NCBI GenBank assembly: GCA_900169235.1
Contig: FWCC01000082.1
Location: 124,001-188,000 of the forward strand
From: Zarea fungicola
Lineage: Eukaryota; Ascomycota; Sordariomycetes; Hypocreales; Cordycipitaceae
Direction: 5' to 3'
DNA length: 64,000 nucleotides
The translations under genes were made by a program, and so were the position numbers. The notes under the pieces are model-generated. The model saw only the letters and a list, made by a program, of their open reading frames with translations, was not told the DNA's origin and ran no database searches. This document shows, piece after piece, positions 32,844 to 45,519 of the stretch. The number at the start of each line of letters is the position of its first letter. Within the stretch, counting starts at the first letter, position 1.

Positions 32844-35800
32844 GTGATACGTAAGACTAAAGGAGTGACGACACAGGGCGACTGTTGCTTATATGGAGGA
32901 CGTAGTGTTTCGTTGAAACATGAAAATAATGCATGGGGTGGGGCCGCGATTTCGGCTCCTGTCTGTCTGTTCCGGTGAAACATGAAAATTATCATTTAAC
33001 ATGAAAAGGGGCGAGGACGAACCGGCTGCGAACGCCAGGGCGTATGGGAATAGGCCGAACTGAGTCAATCTAGATACAGGCAGAGCAAAGCCCATGACAG
33101 GTGGCTTTTCAGAGCGGGTCAGGTTTACAGTGAGACTAGAGTTTATGGATGCTTGCGGTAAGAAAGTGTACAGGTAAAAATGATTTTTGCTTCATGCGTC
33201 TAGAACAGTCCGGGGGGTTCGAATAGCAAGATACAATTATTGCAAGCTGTTCTCTAGGTTGGGTATTTAAATGACATCCCACGGATGCCAGAAGATGAGT
33301 ATGCGGTTGGTACTACATTTAAAAATAGATGGCACCATGGGAAGGTAATATCGGATTTATGGTGTGGCGTAATCCGACATAGCCAAAGCAGCTTGTCAAG
33401 ACTCAAGAGTCAAAACCGTAGCGTCATCCACGTAGAGCGGAATCCAAGGTGTCACATCCGGTAAGCCGTTTAATTATAGTGGATATAAACTGACATGGCC
33501 AGACCGGCAGCCAGGGGGGCGCAAGTGCGTCTGATTCATTGCATACTGGTCCATTCACATTTTCGGTGGAAACTGCCTGTTGGCCACATTGTGAGGCCGC
33601 GCTAATAATGGAGCCGTGTTGGTTTGAGCCTCGCCAGAGCACGCGCTAGAAACCGCCATGACCAGAAAATAGCAGCGACTGCGGGGCTCTGAAATCCTAA
33701 ATTTCCTCCTGCTTACACTTTCCCCTCGTAGATTGTTTCAACGCAATCGATTGCCCGGAACACTAAGCTCGATTCCTTCTCCTCATGGAATTGGGCCTGA
33801 GGGCCTCCGTAGCCGCCTCGCCACGTTGGTGGTGTTGAGGAGCAGCTGCAAATGAGCGATAAAATAGTTGCAACTTCATATATGGATGGTTCCTGGGTAC
33901 TCGCCACTGTACGCACAAGCTTCGAGGATGAGGCGCTGTATGCTATCATCATCAGGTGGCTGGACTGGTGTTGGAAGCCTTCAACGACAGGACCGATTCC
34001 TCGGAAAGCGGAAGCAGGACTGGGCCATTGTCATGTCTACACAAATGATCAAGCCGCCCGTTCCGGTCAACATGAAGCCGGATGGCGCGTTTAATGTTGA
34101 CAGGCCGGTTTCGGCTTGCCGTACTCGAATGCCTCTCACTCCAGGACGCCACCGTGGACCAGTGCACTGCCTACCAGCGGCTGCATTTTGTCAGCCGCCC
34201 GTACTAGAGCCAAGACAAGCTGTATTAAGGATAATAAAAAAATAAAAAATAAAAAAATAGAAAAATAAACCCTCATGGTTCAGATGTACAGCCACGTAGA
34301 AAAGGTAGAGTCACAGGGGGTGCCAGCATTTGATACCTTCTGGACCCGAGAAATGTACCGTATTTAATAATTTATATTAATTGTAAACCATTCAGACCAA
34401 TAATTGCTAGGATTCAAAACAAATCCAAAGGTCTGCCGCACGGGTCAATTGTTTTGGCCAGTAAGCAATTTGAAAGCTTCAAAGTTTGACGCCAGAAGTT
34501 GAGGGTTACTCTTTTCGACGTTTTGAGTAGTTCCAGTGGTTAAAAATCAATCACACTAGCCCTACTATCGCTATGGTCGAGGTATAACTGGGAGAATGAT
34601 GGAGCGGGCTTGCATGCCACCAGTAAAGACACCGTTGGTGGCATCTTTATGGTATGTCTCGTCGTAAGCACGTTCGAAACCCTGCACACGTCCTTTACCC
34701 TCACTCGGCGATATCTCAACATGCAGGCAATGTCGCTCTCGAATGTTTCCCGTTGCAGGCATCAACTCGACGCCAATCTCAACCACTTCATACGGAGACA
34801 GAGGTTGAAAATCCTCTCTGCCTGTCCTAGCTCAATATGACTAGCATTTTCCCCTCGACAACCCGACCTCAAGTCAAAAACTCCATTTAGCTGCCTGCTA
34901 TATCTCGTATCTTCTTTGATGGCTGCTGTCTCCTCCAGTAATTGGTTCACGGAGCTTTCCAGGTCGCTGTAGTTGGGGCTTGGGAAACCCTCGGCAAGGT
35001 TACTTTCCGCCACTGTCTGCTGTACTGTCTGGCCAACTGCATCTAGTAATATTGCATAAACTCGAGGCAAAAAGCACAGACCAGTCGCTTGAGGTGAGGT
35101 GCTGGCTGCCATGACCAGCCTGAGAAAATGTTGCGATACTTGCGCCGCAGCCAGGCTGAAGTGCAGCGGCAACAAGCCAACCTGCCGTCGATGCCGCAAG
35201 ACAGCGTTGCCTGCTCCTACAGACCTGCGAGGCCAGCTGGGAGGCCAAGAGCATTGATACTATTCTGATCGGATTCAACCCGTCTGATCCGTCTTGGATA
35301 CATATAGTCTTGGACGACGACTGCCAGTCGATGGCGCCAAGTCCGCCCGTTGCCCATTCTCTGGATTACGAGGGGGGCTTCCCATATCTGCGTTGGACTG
35401 GCTTACATTATTTCCCATCGAGGTACCGGACTACTCCGAATTAGAGTATGGCATGATGCCGCCGCTCGTGTCAGGTAGTCATTGAAGCGTCAAGCCTCTA
35501 TGGAAGCACATGGCTGACCTGATAAAACAGAATCTCGAAGCGCCACTCGGAACACGCCCGTTTTAGTAACAGTTGGTGGGCTCCAAGCTGCCTCACCAAT
35601 CTTTTGACATTGGCGCTTGGTGTCGGCATTGCTGTCTCTTGGTGGAAAGGAAGACTGTAATTCGAGGCGCTGGCACAGGAACTCATTGGTCGAAAGTGTT
35701 TTTTATATGATGCCAGTACTAATGGCTGACTTGTTATTGAAAAACAAAAACGTATAAGCTCGCATCAGCGAAGGCAGTCAGCCAGGCGGACGAGAAGCAA

Positions 35801-36252
35801 TACAAGGCAAGGCGAGCGGTAGGAGGCATCTAATTAGAAAAAAAAGGTTCATATCTGTTGGTTTTATAGGATGAATTCTTAATTGAGAACAATAGGTTGT
35901 TTAGTTGTATCTCAGTAACTCATTGATTCTCAGTGATGTGGTGGGTGCGAAGACAAATACAAATGTACGGCTGAGCCAAAGTCGGCACCGCGATATATAT
36001 CCGAGACCCTTCTGCCCCACACGTTTTATTAGATTACGTGTACTCGTATTTATCCGTATTATGAGTCCGTGCTGCACTTCTCTAGCACATGTTGCCTGCT
36101 GCTATATTTTGGCTTCCCATTGTCTCGTAACATTTGTTGAAGTTGTCTATTTCAGACACTCGCAAGCCCATTCCTTTCAAACACTGCGTAAGACCTACAC
36201 TGCTACTCTAATAACTGCAGTGATTGCAAATGTTGAGAGTGTTTATGGCGCC
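32844..36252. other. long intergenic stretch with unassigned frames
   Basis: TGAAACATGAAAAT is repeated at about 32914 and 32976. An A/T low-complexity run spans about 34228-34268. The only sizeable frames are on the minus strand at 34571-35278. One reads through MAASTSPQATGLCFLPRVY and VNQLLEETAAIKEDTRYSRQ, and a second ends FTGGMQARSIILPVIPRP. They lie in different frames without good introns, so a decayed gene is possible but unproven. The last 350 bp precede the membrane-protein gene and are partly open in its frame. Confidence 0.35.
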
Positions 36253-37718
36253 ATGGTAACCGCAATGGCCAGTATTCCCCTTGAAGAGAGCGAGTCGCCC
36301 TATGAGTTAGGACTAGACCGGGAGCGCGGCCAAACATCAAGAAGTACGTATTTCATTCAGGAACTTGCAAAATGCACTCAAGGCTGGAGCGATCCAGAAT
36401 CTGTCAATTTTGCAATCCCTAATGACCATCAAGCCAGTTCGCGAGCTCCCAGACGCCAAACCGGTTGCGAAAATGACGGCAACTGCTCTAGTGAGGGATT
36501 TATACTTCATTCATGGACAGCAGAGTTGAATATCTTCTATGACTACTGTTTTATCCACGGTTTTGGTGCTTTAATTTGTATACCAGTGCTACTCCCTCTG
36601 GTCCTGGTTGCCCAGAAGAATGTTTTCGGCGATTTCAAATGTGTAACCCGACAGCAGGGGTGTGGTTTCGAAGGAAATGAGGATGCTTATGGCCTGGGCA
36701 TCCGCTTGGGGGCTTATCTTCAATGGATTGCCTGTTCGCTGGTAGCTAACGTCCTCCCAGCAGAAGAGCGGCCGTTGCTGGGGGCCATGTGCGTGTTCAG
36801 CGCATCTCTAATGGCCGCGATACTAGTCCTCACATTTGAAGGCAACTGTACATATGCCGTCGAGATCATCATCATGCTCTTCATTGTCGTGGAGAACGAG
36901 CTACTCATTAGATTCACCACGACGGGTCATAAGATCTTTGCCGAGTTTGATCGACTCGACTCTGACGCGGAACTCGCACCGTCACAATCCCGGGTGACTC
37001 AAGTGAACAGCCTTTCAGCCAGTTCGGGGCGGTCTACCGGCGTGCGTGGCTGGCTTGTGGGCATATCTCTTGTAGACATTGTCGTTATGGCCTATTCGGC
37101 TTGGTTCTGGATACGTATGGCGGCAGGCGATGACCGAATATTCGCAGGAACACCATGCGGAACATCCATTTTCTTTATTGCTCGTGTCAAATCTTCTGGG
37201 ATCCCCATCATCAGTGGTTTCATAGCTGCGGCTTGCATCACTGTGCTAGCAGCCAACTTCATGGACTGGGCGCTTCACCAAATGTTCCCCAAGAAAATTG
37301 CGAAGATTATGTATATACTCTTCAGCTCGCCAACTGTTCTCCCTGCATTCGTCTTATATTGCATTGTACTTTTGCCATTTGCATTTTTGGCAGCGGTTTA
37401 TCACCCAAAGCCTGTTGCGAAAGATGTTTCCATCATAGATGCTGCAGCACGCAAGTAAGTAACCTGTTCAAGTATCGTCTTTTCTCCGCCGTTTTGACTT
37501 TATTGCACAGATCTTTTTCGGCGTTTGGACCTGCTACGGCTGTTTTGTCCATCGTTGGCATCGAGCTGTCCCTCATTTGGAACGGCGTGTCGGGGATATA
37601 CTCTGTTAAATCTACGGGCCAGCTCATTCCACTATGCGTAGGGCTTGTGAATTTGATACCTCTCGCCTGGAAAGTGCTGAGAACTCTCGTGGGAGCACGC
37701 ACATCCACCATTGATTAA
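36253..37718 (+). CDS. polytopic membrane protein of unknown function
   Basis: Exons 36253-37454 and 37511-37718 join in phase. From the ATG of MVTAMASIPLEESESPYELG the product has 469 residues. An earlier in-frame ATG at 36061 would add 64 residues of doubtful sequence, and Met at 36265 is also possible. The N-terminal part carries Cys-containing extracellular-like segments (ELAKCTQGW, QTGCENDGNCSSEGF). About seven to nine hydrophobic helices follow, including GALICIPVLLPLVLVA, YAVEIIIMLFIVV, YILFSSPTVLPAFVLYCIVL and ATAVLSIVGIELSLIW. I do not recognise the family; a fungus-specific sensor or channel is conceivable but not shown. Confidence 0.75.
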
Positions 37719-40700
37719 CTAGCTAGCAAGTGAAGTAGCGGTGATTGCATCTTATATGGCCACTTGCTAGGTTTTCTCTTGAAATGGCTGTAATAGTTGT
37801 AGGGGCCTCCCTAAGTTACCTCGGTAGCGGATAGCGATTCTTTTGCGTTGCTAGTGTCTCCAGTTGTGCCGCGTAGTTTTGGAAGCCGTGGCTGTGGGCA
37901 ATTTGAACTCGGAAATACGGGAGGGCCGGGCCTCATCGCTATCTGGCCCGACCGTCGCGCCGTTAATCCTACCCGACGCCGACAGTTCCCACTGTTCTTA
38001 ATTCAGCTGCTGAAGTAGCTCATAGCGAATTTGTGGGACATACTCGTAACTACACAGCACCGCCACTCCTTTACTGGCTGGTAGCTCAGCTCTGCCCTGC
38101 ACAAAAAAACTGCACAAAAAAACTGGCAGTGGTTATAGGGTCCGCCCAACTTTACATCGCATGAGGGCTTGTTAGCTGGTAGGTTTAGCATTCACTGCCT
38201 GTCAGTTAGACCTGCACAGACTATCATGGGTCCCATCATGCTCTACTCCGGCAAGGCCGATACAAGTCATGGATGGTGCTGGATTCAGCGGGCGTTTTCT
38301 GCCGTTCATGGCGAGCCGCAGCCTTGTGTATCGGGCTGCTGTCTTCAAGACCTGGTTTGACCAGCGGCTTGTGTTTCCGTTTACGGCGGTGGCCGCAGTG
38401 CTGTGTTGTAGCTACTACATGCGATGGGTTCTTCGATCTGGACGCCGAGCCACTGCGAGGACCGAATCGTGGGAAAATACTATTCACTACCTTTTATGCA
38501 CTACGAGTTAGCCAGTCCTTCAGGTTTAACCCCTTGGAAGAATGACAATGGCAATACCCTCGGATTTATATTCTATTCTTCCATTGTTCGTGGGTGGAAC
38601 GGCGCGCAATGGCAAAGCCAAAGCCTAACCTCTATTTCTTCTGTTTCTGCCGTTTCTGCTGTTTCGACCTTTAGTGCCTTGGCAGAACACTTGAGGACTT
38701 TTTTACAGCAGCCAGATCTAATGCAATTCGGGCGCTTATGGTGGGACAAGTTTAGAACCAATCGGATGATTCGTATTCGCCAAACACGTACATGTGCAAG
38801 CCCCCAGCACGTCATACTGGCCAACTCTTTATGAAATCGAAGCAAAACTCCCACATCTCGAGGCAATCTGCCAGATGTATAACCATCCTATAAACACTTT
38901 CCCTAATAACCCTTGTAGAGTTTTTGGGTCTTGGCACATAGTAAGTCTTTTTGACTTTTTGACTTGCCAGAGACTGAACTCCAGGTGCTGCGATCAGACC
39001 TCACGGTCCTGAATCAGTTTCTAGACAACTGCCGACAGTTTGCTATGGCAGAAATAGCAGGAACAGTAGAACACACAGCGTTAGCGACAGTCACAGCGGT
39101 GGTGCTGGACTTCCAGGAAGCGTTTATTAAGTGAAAATTATCTAGGTCGTGGCCTTCATCCTAAATTGCCGCTATACATGGGTTCTCTGCAAGAGCTTAC
39201 CCTGGCAAGTGTCACTCACCATGCTTTCCACACTTATTCGTCTTCCCTCTCTAGACTAAATGCCATACTAGCCAGGCTTTAACTACACCAAAAAGGCCAC
39301 TAATGCAGTGCCGAATAGAGAACAGCTGGGTTTCGGGGTTTGGTAGTTTTGATCTCGTTGTCGACTCTGCAGGCTAGCACATCCCCTAATACTCACAAAA
39401 AGTCTACCATGTAATACAGAACGGCACTGAACATCCAATGGATCTGTCTGGCATATTACTGTCTCGCTTGTGTCTTTTTTACATATAAGACACATGGGGA
39501 GAGGCAAAAGCGCACGCTGCATTGCCCTCCTGTGCGCCTCTAAACAGTGCGAGTCTAAACAGTGCGGATTCTAAACTCAGCAGACTTTACACTGTTTGCT
39601 GAATTTTACAGATCCCCAGCAAAGCCCCACTCTGCTTCCCGCCACCGGAAGCTATCCCTTTGCATGTCATAAAGGAGCAGGCTCCACAAAAAGCCATCTT
39701 GGAGATATAAAAGTACTTGGGTACTATCTAGTGCAGCCGCAGTATAATACTTACCTGTACTCTATTACAGAGAGGTAAATAATAAAAATTAATTCAAATA
39801 TATAAATAAATGTTCAGTTATATTTTAATTATATTTGTGTTTTATAAAATTAACTCATGTTTTTCTTTAGCTAAAAGAAGTAGATGTGTTATATCTGTAT
39901 TGATGTTTATTTTGTAATGTGCTGTACCTCTCTAGCGTGCTGGCTCCTCATTGGCTGTAGAAACATCTTGCTCCTCTCTGACGTCCAAAGGGATAGTTAA
40001 ACGGCAGGAGTGGGGAGCGAGCGCAAAATATGGAATTTCATGAAATTCTCGAACCAAGATCCGGACGTGTATGGCTGTTGGCCTATTGCGCTGAGCACGG
40101 CTTTCGCGGCCCTGCCAAGGCAATCTCCCTCGGCCTACGAGTAAATAAATTACTTTGTGTCTGCCAAATTGCATTACCAACTGTATTCTGTTCCTCATAT
40201 CATGCCACGCACATATGTCAGGGCTTAATTATAGTAAACCTGCAGTAAAGATGTCGTAAAAAATAGTTAGAGAATAACTAAAGGATGTAAGATTTTCTTA
40301 TTTCATTTCTCCAACCCTGACCATATTGCAGACAGGCAAGTGCAGGTTGGTAGGTCGACTTGCTCACATACAAGCTAACTCGAGCTTTAATACGGGCTCC
40401 CAAGTCTCCTGGGGCATACCTGGTCAATGCCGAAATCTGTCTGGCTTACTAGTTATAGCCTACTGAAACTGGTGTAGAGCCTCTCACAAAACTTTTGTCC
40501 TCGCAAGCTTTTTACAAGCAACTTGGTTCCAGAATTCTTGACCGATTCCCGCAGTGTGAACAAGCGGCATTAACGGCGATGATGTCTGAGTAACATGTCT
40601 CGTCCCTAACCCTGATTATATTGCAGACAGGGCAACTACAGTACTGTACAGGTGAGACCCCGCAACTCGCAAACGATCGTTACCTGGAGGTTTTATTATC

Positions 40701-40983
40701 AATCTAGTTAGTGCCACCCAACTATGATTAGTTGGAACCCGTCAAAAAGTCCACCACGGCTCCATCCCCTTCATTTACTCATCATGATGGACGCACTCTG
40801 AAGCATGGGCAAACGCGGACTGTAGCAAACGGACCTGCAAAACTGATGCTGCTCTATGGACATGAACTAATACAATCAGTCCGAGACATACCAGAGGTCA
40901 CATGATGGCTAATTATTAGGAAGCCTGCCAGGTCTCCTTGTGCGATATAGAATGTACAGCCCCTTTCTTCCTAAACAGCCACC
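37719..40983. other. long gene-poor stretch with decayed repeats
   Basis: CTGCACAAAAAAA occurs twice in tandem at about 38097-38122. A TTCTGYYGTTTCTGC-type run is at 38638-38670. From 38985 to 39133 a plus-strand frame reads 50 codons without an ATG (LRSDLTVLNQFLDNCRQF... to FQEAFIK, stop), probably a relic of a duplicated gene; its right part belongs to a repeat shared with 46.7 kb. An AT-rich patch lies at 39775-39925. AACCCTGAYYATATTGCAGACAGG occurs at about 40310 and again at 40607. No intact gene is supported. Confidence 0.4.
39097..39310. repeat. diverged dispersed repeat, copy 1
   Basis: This segment aligns along its whole length with 46727-46945 in the same orientation. Shared strings include GGTGGTGCTG/GATGGTGCTG, TTATCTAG/TTATCCAGGTCG, GAGCTTACCCTGG/GAGCTTGCCCTGG and ACTTTAACTATACT-like ends. 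Many differences are C/T or G/A, as expected from point-mutated repeats. Confidence 0.7.
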
Positions 40984-42584
40984 ATGACAACGCGCAATCT
41001 TCTCTCTGGCCCCATCACCCTCTCTGACGCTTCGCGCCGAAGCAGCAACGTCCTTCACGCCCTACGATATCCGCTGCAGACGGATGCATTATACAGGCGA
41101 ATCGAGAGCCAACGCGCCCTCATAGCTGAGGTTGTCGCGCACCACCTCGGCACCAAATCAACAAATGTCCTCGTCTCCCCCCAAGAATGGTGGCGTCATG
41201 GGTCATTTAACCTCTGTCTGCCAGTCCGAGTCGACGTTGACCGGTCCATGCAGCCAAATATCCCAGAATTCGTCTTTATTCGGTTTCCTCTTCCCTACCG
41301 CGTTGGAGAGGCAACAAGGCCCGGTAACTCTGATGAGAAGCTCAATTGCGAGGCTGCAACGTACGCGTGGCTCCAGGAAAACTGCCCCTCGGTTCCCATT
41401 CCCAGACTTTACGGCTTTGGCCTATCTACGAATCAAAGAGTACGTGTCTCGGCTTGTGCACGTCCGCCTCTGACTGTATTTTCCAGTTTACACATATCGA
41501 CTACCTTCCCTGGTGGTCTCGCTGGTACCAACGTGCTCGAAGGCTACTCCTCGCCGCCTTTCGCCGCCAACAGCCATCCCACTATGTAAACCACTCGTCG
41601 CATCGCTTTGCCGCCCTTGATACCGGCTACCTGATCATCGAAACAATTACAGACGGAAAGATGCTTTCGGAATCTTGGGACGACAAGGAAAGCGACGCTC
41701 GTCTACGAGGAAATTTGCAACGCGATCTATCCAGGCTGCTGCTCTCGATTTCTAGCGTGCCCCTGCCCCGGATCGGTTCATTTCGACTGGACGACAGTGG
41801 CTATGTGGAATTAACCAATCGTCCCCTGACTATCCAAACCATAATGCACGAAAATGAGGGCATTGCTCTCCATGCTTCTCGCGATGCAACTTTTTCCAAC
41901 GTCAAGGCGTTTGTCCTCTCTCAGCTGGCGGCTTTTGATTGTAGGCTGCTCGGCCAACCAAATTCTGTAGATAGTCGCGACGATGCCCTGTTCCAGATGG
42001 CCAGTCTCGCTGCCGCAAAGTCGACGTTGCCGCAATTATTCCGCCAAAATTTCTCTGACGGCCCGTTTGTGCTAAATCTGACCGATCTTCATAAAAGCAA
42101 CATTTTTGTCAATGAAAACTGGGAAATTACACGAATCATTGACTTGGAGTTTGCCTGCTCATTACCAGTCGAGTTTCTCGAGGTCCCTTGCTGGCTTCAT
42201 GCGGAACCATCGGACGGCGTCATCCGGGCAGAAGAATTTGCACCGAGGCATGCCGAATTCCTTGAACACTTGCAAAGAGAGGAGCGACGCCAAGAGCATC
42301 CAGGGCTTGCGGAGCCCATCTCCTCTGTCATGGAGCAGGCTTGGAACAAGGGCACGTTTTGGGCCACACTGGCATTGAGGAGTCCAGTTGCATTCACTGG
42401 CATCTTTTACGACCGTATACTGCCAAACTACTTTTCTGTCGCAGTGGGCCAACTAAACACGGCCGACTACAGCCTCACGGCTTGCATGTGGCGACCAAAC
42501 ATTTCTGACATTGTCGAGCGAAAATTAGCGGACCGCGACGAGTATCTGAAGCAACTCCATCAAGTCTTTAAAGACGGCTCGTGA
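40984..42584 (+). CDS. APH/kinase-fold protein (phosphotransferase family)
   Basis: Exons 40984-41439 and 41487-42584 give 517 residues. The first ATG follows GCCACC, a good initiation context. The N-lobe includes SFNLCLPVRVD and FIRFPLPYRVGE, then NCEAATYAWLQENCPSVPIPRLYGF, the usual hinge of fungal phosphotransferase-domain proteins. LTDLHKSNIFV (350-360) is the catalytic loop, with Asp352 and Asn357, and IIDLEFA supplies the metal-binding Asp371. These fungal APH-like proteins are numerous and their substrates unknown; few phosphorylate antibiotics. Two convergent-side neighbours give no clue. Confidence 0.85.
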
Positions 42585-43641
42585 AATGCAGTTTATTGCT
42601 CCTCACTTTACATCACTCTTGTATTGACGTGGAGGGGTCAGGGGCCGCGCAGACTCCTTTTTTCTGCGTTCCTGCGCATCCTTGCCAGAGGTTGATAACT
42701 GTTTCGCCTCCTGGGTTGTTATAGAAACGCCAAAAAACGGCTGCGCTGTTGCTTCTCCAATCTCCGCTGCGGGGGATGAGCCCGAGCCATCTTTGTCTGC
42801 CATGTCGATCCTGGCCGGTATAGTTAGCCTTGTGACGCTGATGTGTAGTGTCATGCTTCTTGCCTTGAGGGTTTGGTTCGCGGATGAACTAGGAGGAACC
42901 GTAAAATTATATCCGTATGTTAAAGAATGAAACCTCTCGGACGACTGTAAGCACTTCATGTCTACTATATACTCTACTCTATATAGTATTTTCATAGCTG
43001 GGGCTGTTGAACCTGCACGCTGAACGATTTCAAGGCGGTGGGCTGGAGAGGTGCAGATGATGGCGAGGGCATTAATTAAGGAGGCAGGTCTGCAGCCTCT
43101 GGGCGATGACCACGTCACCGGCGGCCAGCTGTGCATGACAATATTGGTTCGCAAATCCTGTATGCATGTCACCACACTCGAGCGAACACAACGGGCAGAC
43201 GTGCATTTATAGCAAACCCGCTTTAAAGTCATTAAATGAGGCACTTCATGCATGAGTGTGTGTGGTTCCCAAACACCATTTTGCCCTTTTTTAATGAGGC
43301 AAGGCGTGGTGGTGTCAAACGCTGCTGCTGCGCAATGCACTGTTGCGTGAGCTGGCGGCCATCCGTTGCTACTTCTTCAGCACTCACCATTATCAGCTGC
43401 ATAGGCAGTGATATTATGGCCCGATAATATTATCTCCTCCTACAAAATTTCCTCAACCATATGAAGCTTTCTCTTCATTTGTTTGGTGTTGCACAGCATG
43501 CGTCGTCTCGGCAGGCTCATCGAGGAAGAGCTTAATTATACTACTCTCTATTAATTCTATTGCATACTGTTGCGTTGTAGTCGTCCAATTGGAATATATG
43601 CAGTGCCTGTAGGAAGGGTGACCACAAATGTTATTACAGAT
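42585..43641. other. intergenic, possible small minus-strand ORF
   Basis: A minus frame ends at 42603. Its last part, from Met at 42854 or from MADKDGSGSSPAAEIGEA, codes 60-83 polar residues ending in PLTPPRQYKSDVK. It could be a small hypothetical protein or the 3' exon of one, but no domain or reliable upstream exon is visible, so I do not call a gene. The right end is the 3' flank of the HET gene. Confidence 0.3.
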
Positions 43642-45519
43642 CTATATAAGCCGTGCTGAAGGCCATTGTTTCCAGCATACGGGACCACCCCGTACATTCC
43701 TATCGAGGTTTTTACTGCTATCGACTGCTTGGTTTAAAATAACGCAAGTTACTGGGCCAATGATTCTACCCGTTTGGACGGACGTGTCTTCTCCCGAAAT
43801 GCCGCTCAGTCCCTCTCCAGCGCATCTTACAGCGAGCATTGTGAAGAGTTGAATGCTTATTTCTGTGGCTTCAGTGTGAAACCAGGCGTTAGGAGTATCG
43901 TTATTCAAAGTCCAGAGCGGTATAATGGCATCATTAACTTGCATTGACTTTGGCCCGATACCATAGCCCCGACCGAGCCATGTATTCTGCGTGGCAATCT
44001 CTACCAAGCTAAATTCTTGTAAAACGGACTCCAGCGTTCGCAACCATACCAGCAGCTGTTGACACTGTAGATCTGGATAATTTCTAGTAATTTTTCTTTC
44101 AAACTTTGCAAGAGATCTACTAGATTTTTCTCGTTCCGTGATCGAGTGGCGGAAATCCGAGACCACCTTGAGCAGGCAGGCGAGTGCCACTAAATCATTC
44201 TTTGCAGCTGGAATTGAAGGAAAAAGCTTCTCAACAATATTCATAACCTGCGTTGTCTTGCACTCTTGCGTGTGCTGAAAAGTGTCAAAAGTTGTAGCAA
44301 GAGCTACGCGATGACCCTTTTGACCAGCCACTGAAGTATTCCAGTAGATTTGCAAAAGGCCATGCTGATATACCACCACGGCCTGTTCAGAGCAACCTGG
44401 CGATGTGGGGTACTGCTCGAAGGTATCTGTATTTTTAAATCCGCCATTGTATGGAAGTCTTCGCCGCCGAGACTTTGACCAGTCAGGAACCCATGATGGA
44501 CATGTAATATCATCTCCTTTTGATATGTGACCAAATTCAAATAAATGAAGCATCAGTTGTAGTCCAGCATCTTTACTAACCTGGCTGTACATACAAGAAG
44601 CAAACTTCTTATATATCTCAATCCAGTATTTTGTGTAATCTAGATGAAACCGCTGTCCATCTGATCCTAGACATAAGAGGGCAGCGATTCGATCTTTTGG
44701 CTCAAGACAAGCGGCATCGTGGAAGTGCCAAAGCAGCTCCAAAACAGTAAATTTAGTCGTCGAAGGCCCTAGATTTGCTGCCACTTTTATATTGTAATCC
44801 GACAAATCAAGATATTGAAAGCGTGTAGCGGCCACTTTGAGCAATTGTAGACCAATAGATTGGCCACCACAATGAACAGTTGTATTACTGTTAAGGCATG
44901 CCTCTTGGATGATCCAGCGGCGTGAGAACCAGGGCAGCTGGAAGAACGCGTTTATAGCACCCATTGCTTCTCCACAATGGGGATGGATAAACTCTTTCAT
45001 AAGAGAAGCAATTCTTCTCGCCATTGCCATCTGCGAGCTCCATCTAGTCACATCTTCTAGGCGACTAAGCTCGCGAAAGAATTTCAGAAGCCGCGCCGTC
45101 ATGGAATTTTCGAGCCCAAGCCAGATGTCGACTGATTTGGCCATTTTGTCGATGTCTCCCATTCTAGGAATTTGCTGTGCCTTCTCCGTCTCGTCATGTT
45201 GGTTTAGACAGATAGCGTCGATCCATAATCGTCGAGATCTGTCCCGGGCTCTGAGATTTTGCAAAACGGTGTCAAGGTTGGGTGTAATTCGCAAGTACCT
45301 CACATCCCCATCGCATTTTATTTCCAAGGTCCGTGAGTGCTCTTGCTTGCCCCAAACGTAAGAAACTGCCGTATAGGCTAGATTATGAGATGTAGTTTGC
45401 TCAGTAATGTGGCAAGTGACCGGAGCTGATTTTTCGGTGCTTGGGTGTAAGATGACAAGCCTGATGGTATTTTGTTTCCCGCATAGAGGCGTGTAGCTGT
45501 ATTCGTTCCAAACGGGCAT
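43642..45519 (-). CDS. HET-domain protein
   Basis: Intronless ORF of 625 residues. The HET domain is at the N-terminus: YTAVSYVWG (49-57), ITPNLDTVLQNLR, RRLWIDAICLNQHD (96-109), and QIPRMGDIDKMAKSVDIWLG (116-135). WFSRRWIIQEACLN and CHSIWY-free C-terminal regions follow the usual layout, with KDRIAALLCL at ~290 and a diverse tail of unknown role. HET proteins mediate non-self recognition and regulated cell death in fungi; which partner this one recognises cannot be read from sequence. It is lower in GC than the housekeeping genes to the right, as often seen for this fast-evolving family. Confidence 0.93.
   Translation of the reverse strand: MPVWNEYSYTPLCGKQNTIRLVILHPSTEKSAPVTCHITEQTTSHNLAYTAVSYVWGKQEHSRTLEIKCDGDVRYLRITPNLDTVLQNLRARDRSRRLWIDAICLNQHDETEKAQQIPRMGDIDKMAKSVDIWLGLENSMTARLLKFFRELSRLEDVTRWSSQMAMARRIASLMKEFIHPHCGEAMGAINAFFQLPWFSRRWIIQEACLNSNTTVHCGGQSIGLQLLKVAATRFQYLDLSDYNIKVAANLGPSTTKFTVLELLWHFHDAACLEPKDRIAALLCLGSDGQRFHLDYTKYWIEIYKKFASCMYSQVSKDAGLQLMLHLFEFGHISKGDDITCPSWVPDWSKSRRRRLPYNGGFKNTDTFEQYPTSPGCSEQAVVVYQHGLLQIYWNTSVAGQKGHRVALATTFDTFQHTQECKTTQVMNIVEKLFPSIPAAKNDLVALACLLKVVSDFRHSITEREKSSRSLAKFERKITRNYPDLQCQQLLVWLRTLESVLQEFSLVEIATQNTWLGRGYGIGPKSMQVNDAIIPLWTLNNDTPNAWFHTEATEISIQLFTMLAVRCAGEGLSGISGEDTSVQTGRIIGPVTCVILNQAVDSSKNLDRNVRGGPVCWKQWPSARLI

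Noticed and set aside
39760..39936. AT-rich segment flanked by AGAGAGGTA and its reverse complement as a mobile element
   Set aside because: Nine matching bases are too few, and no target duplication is visible.
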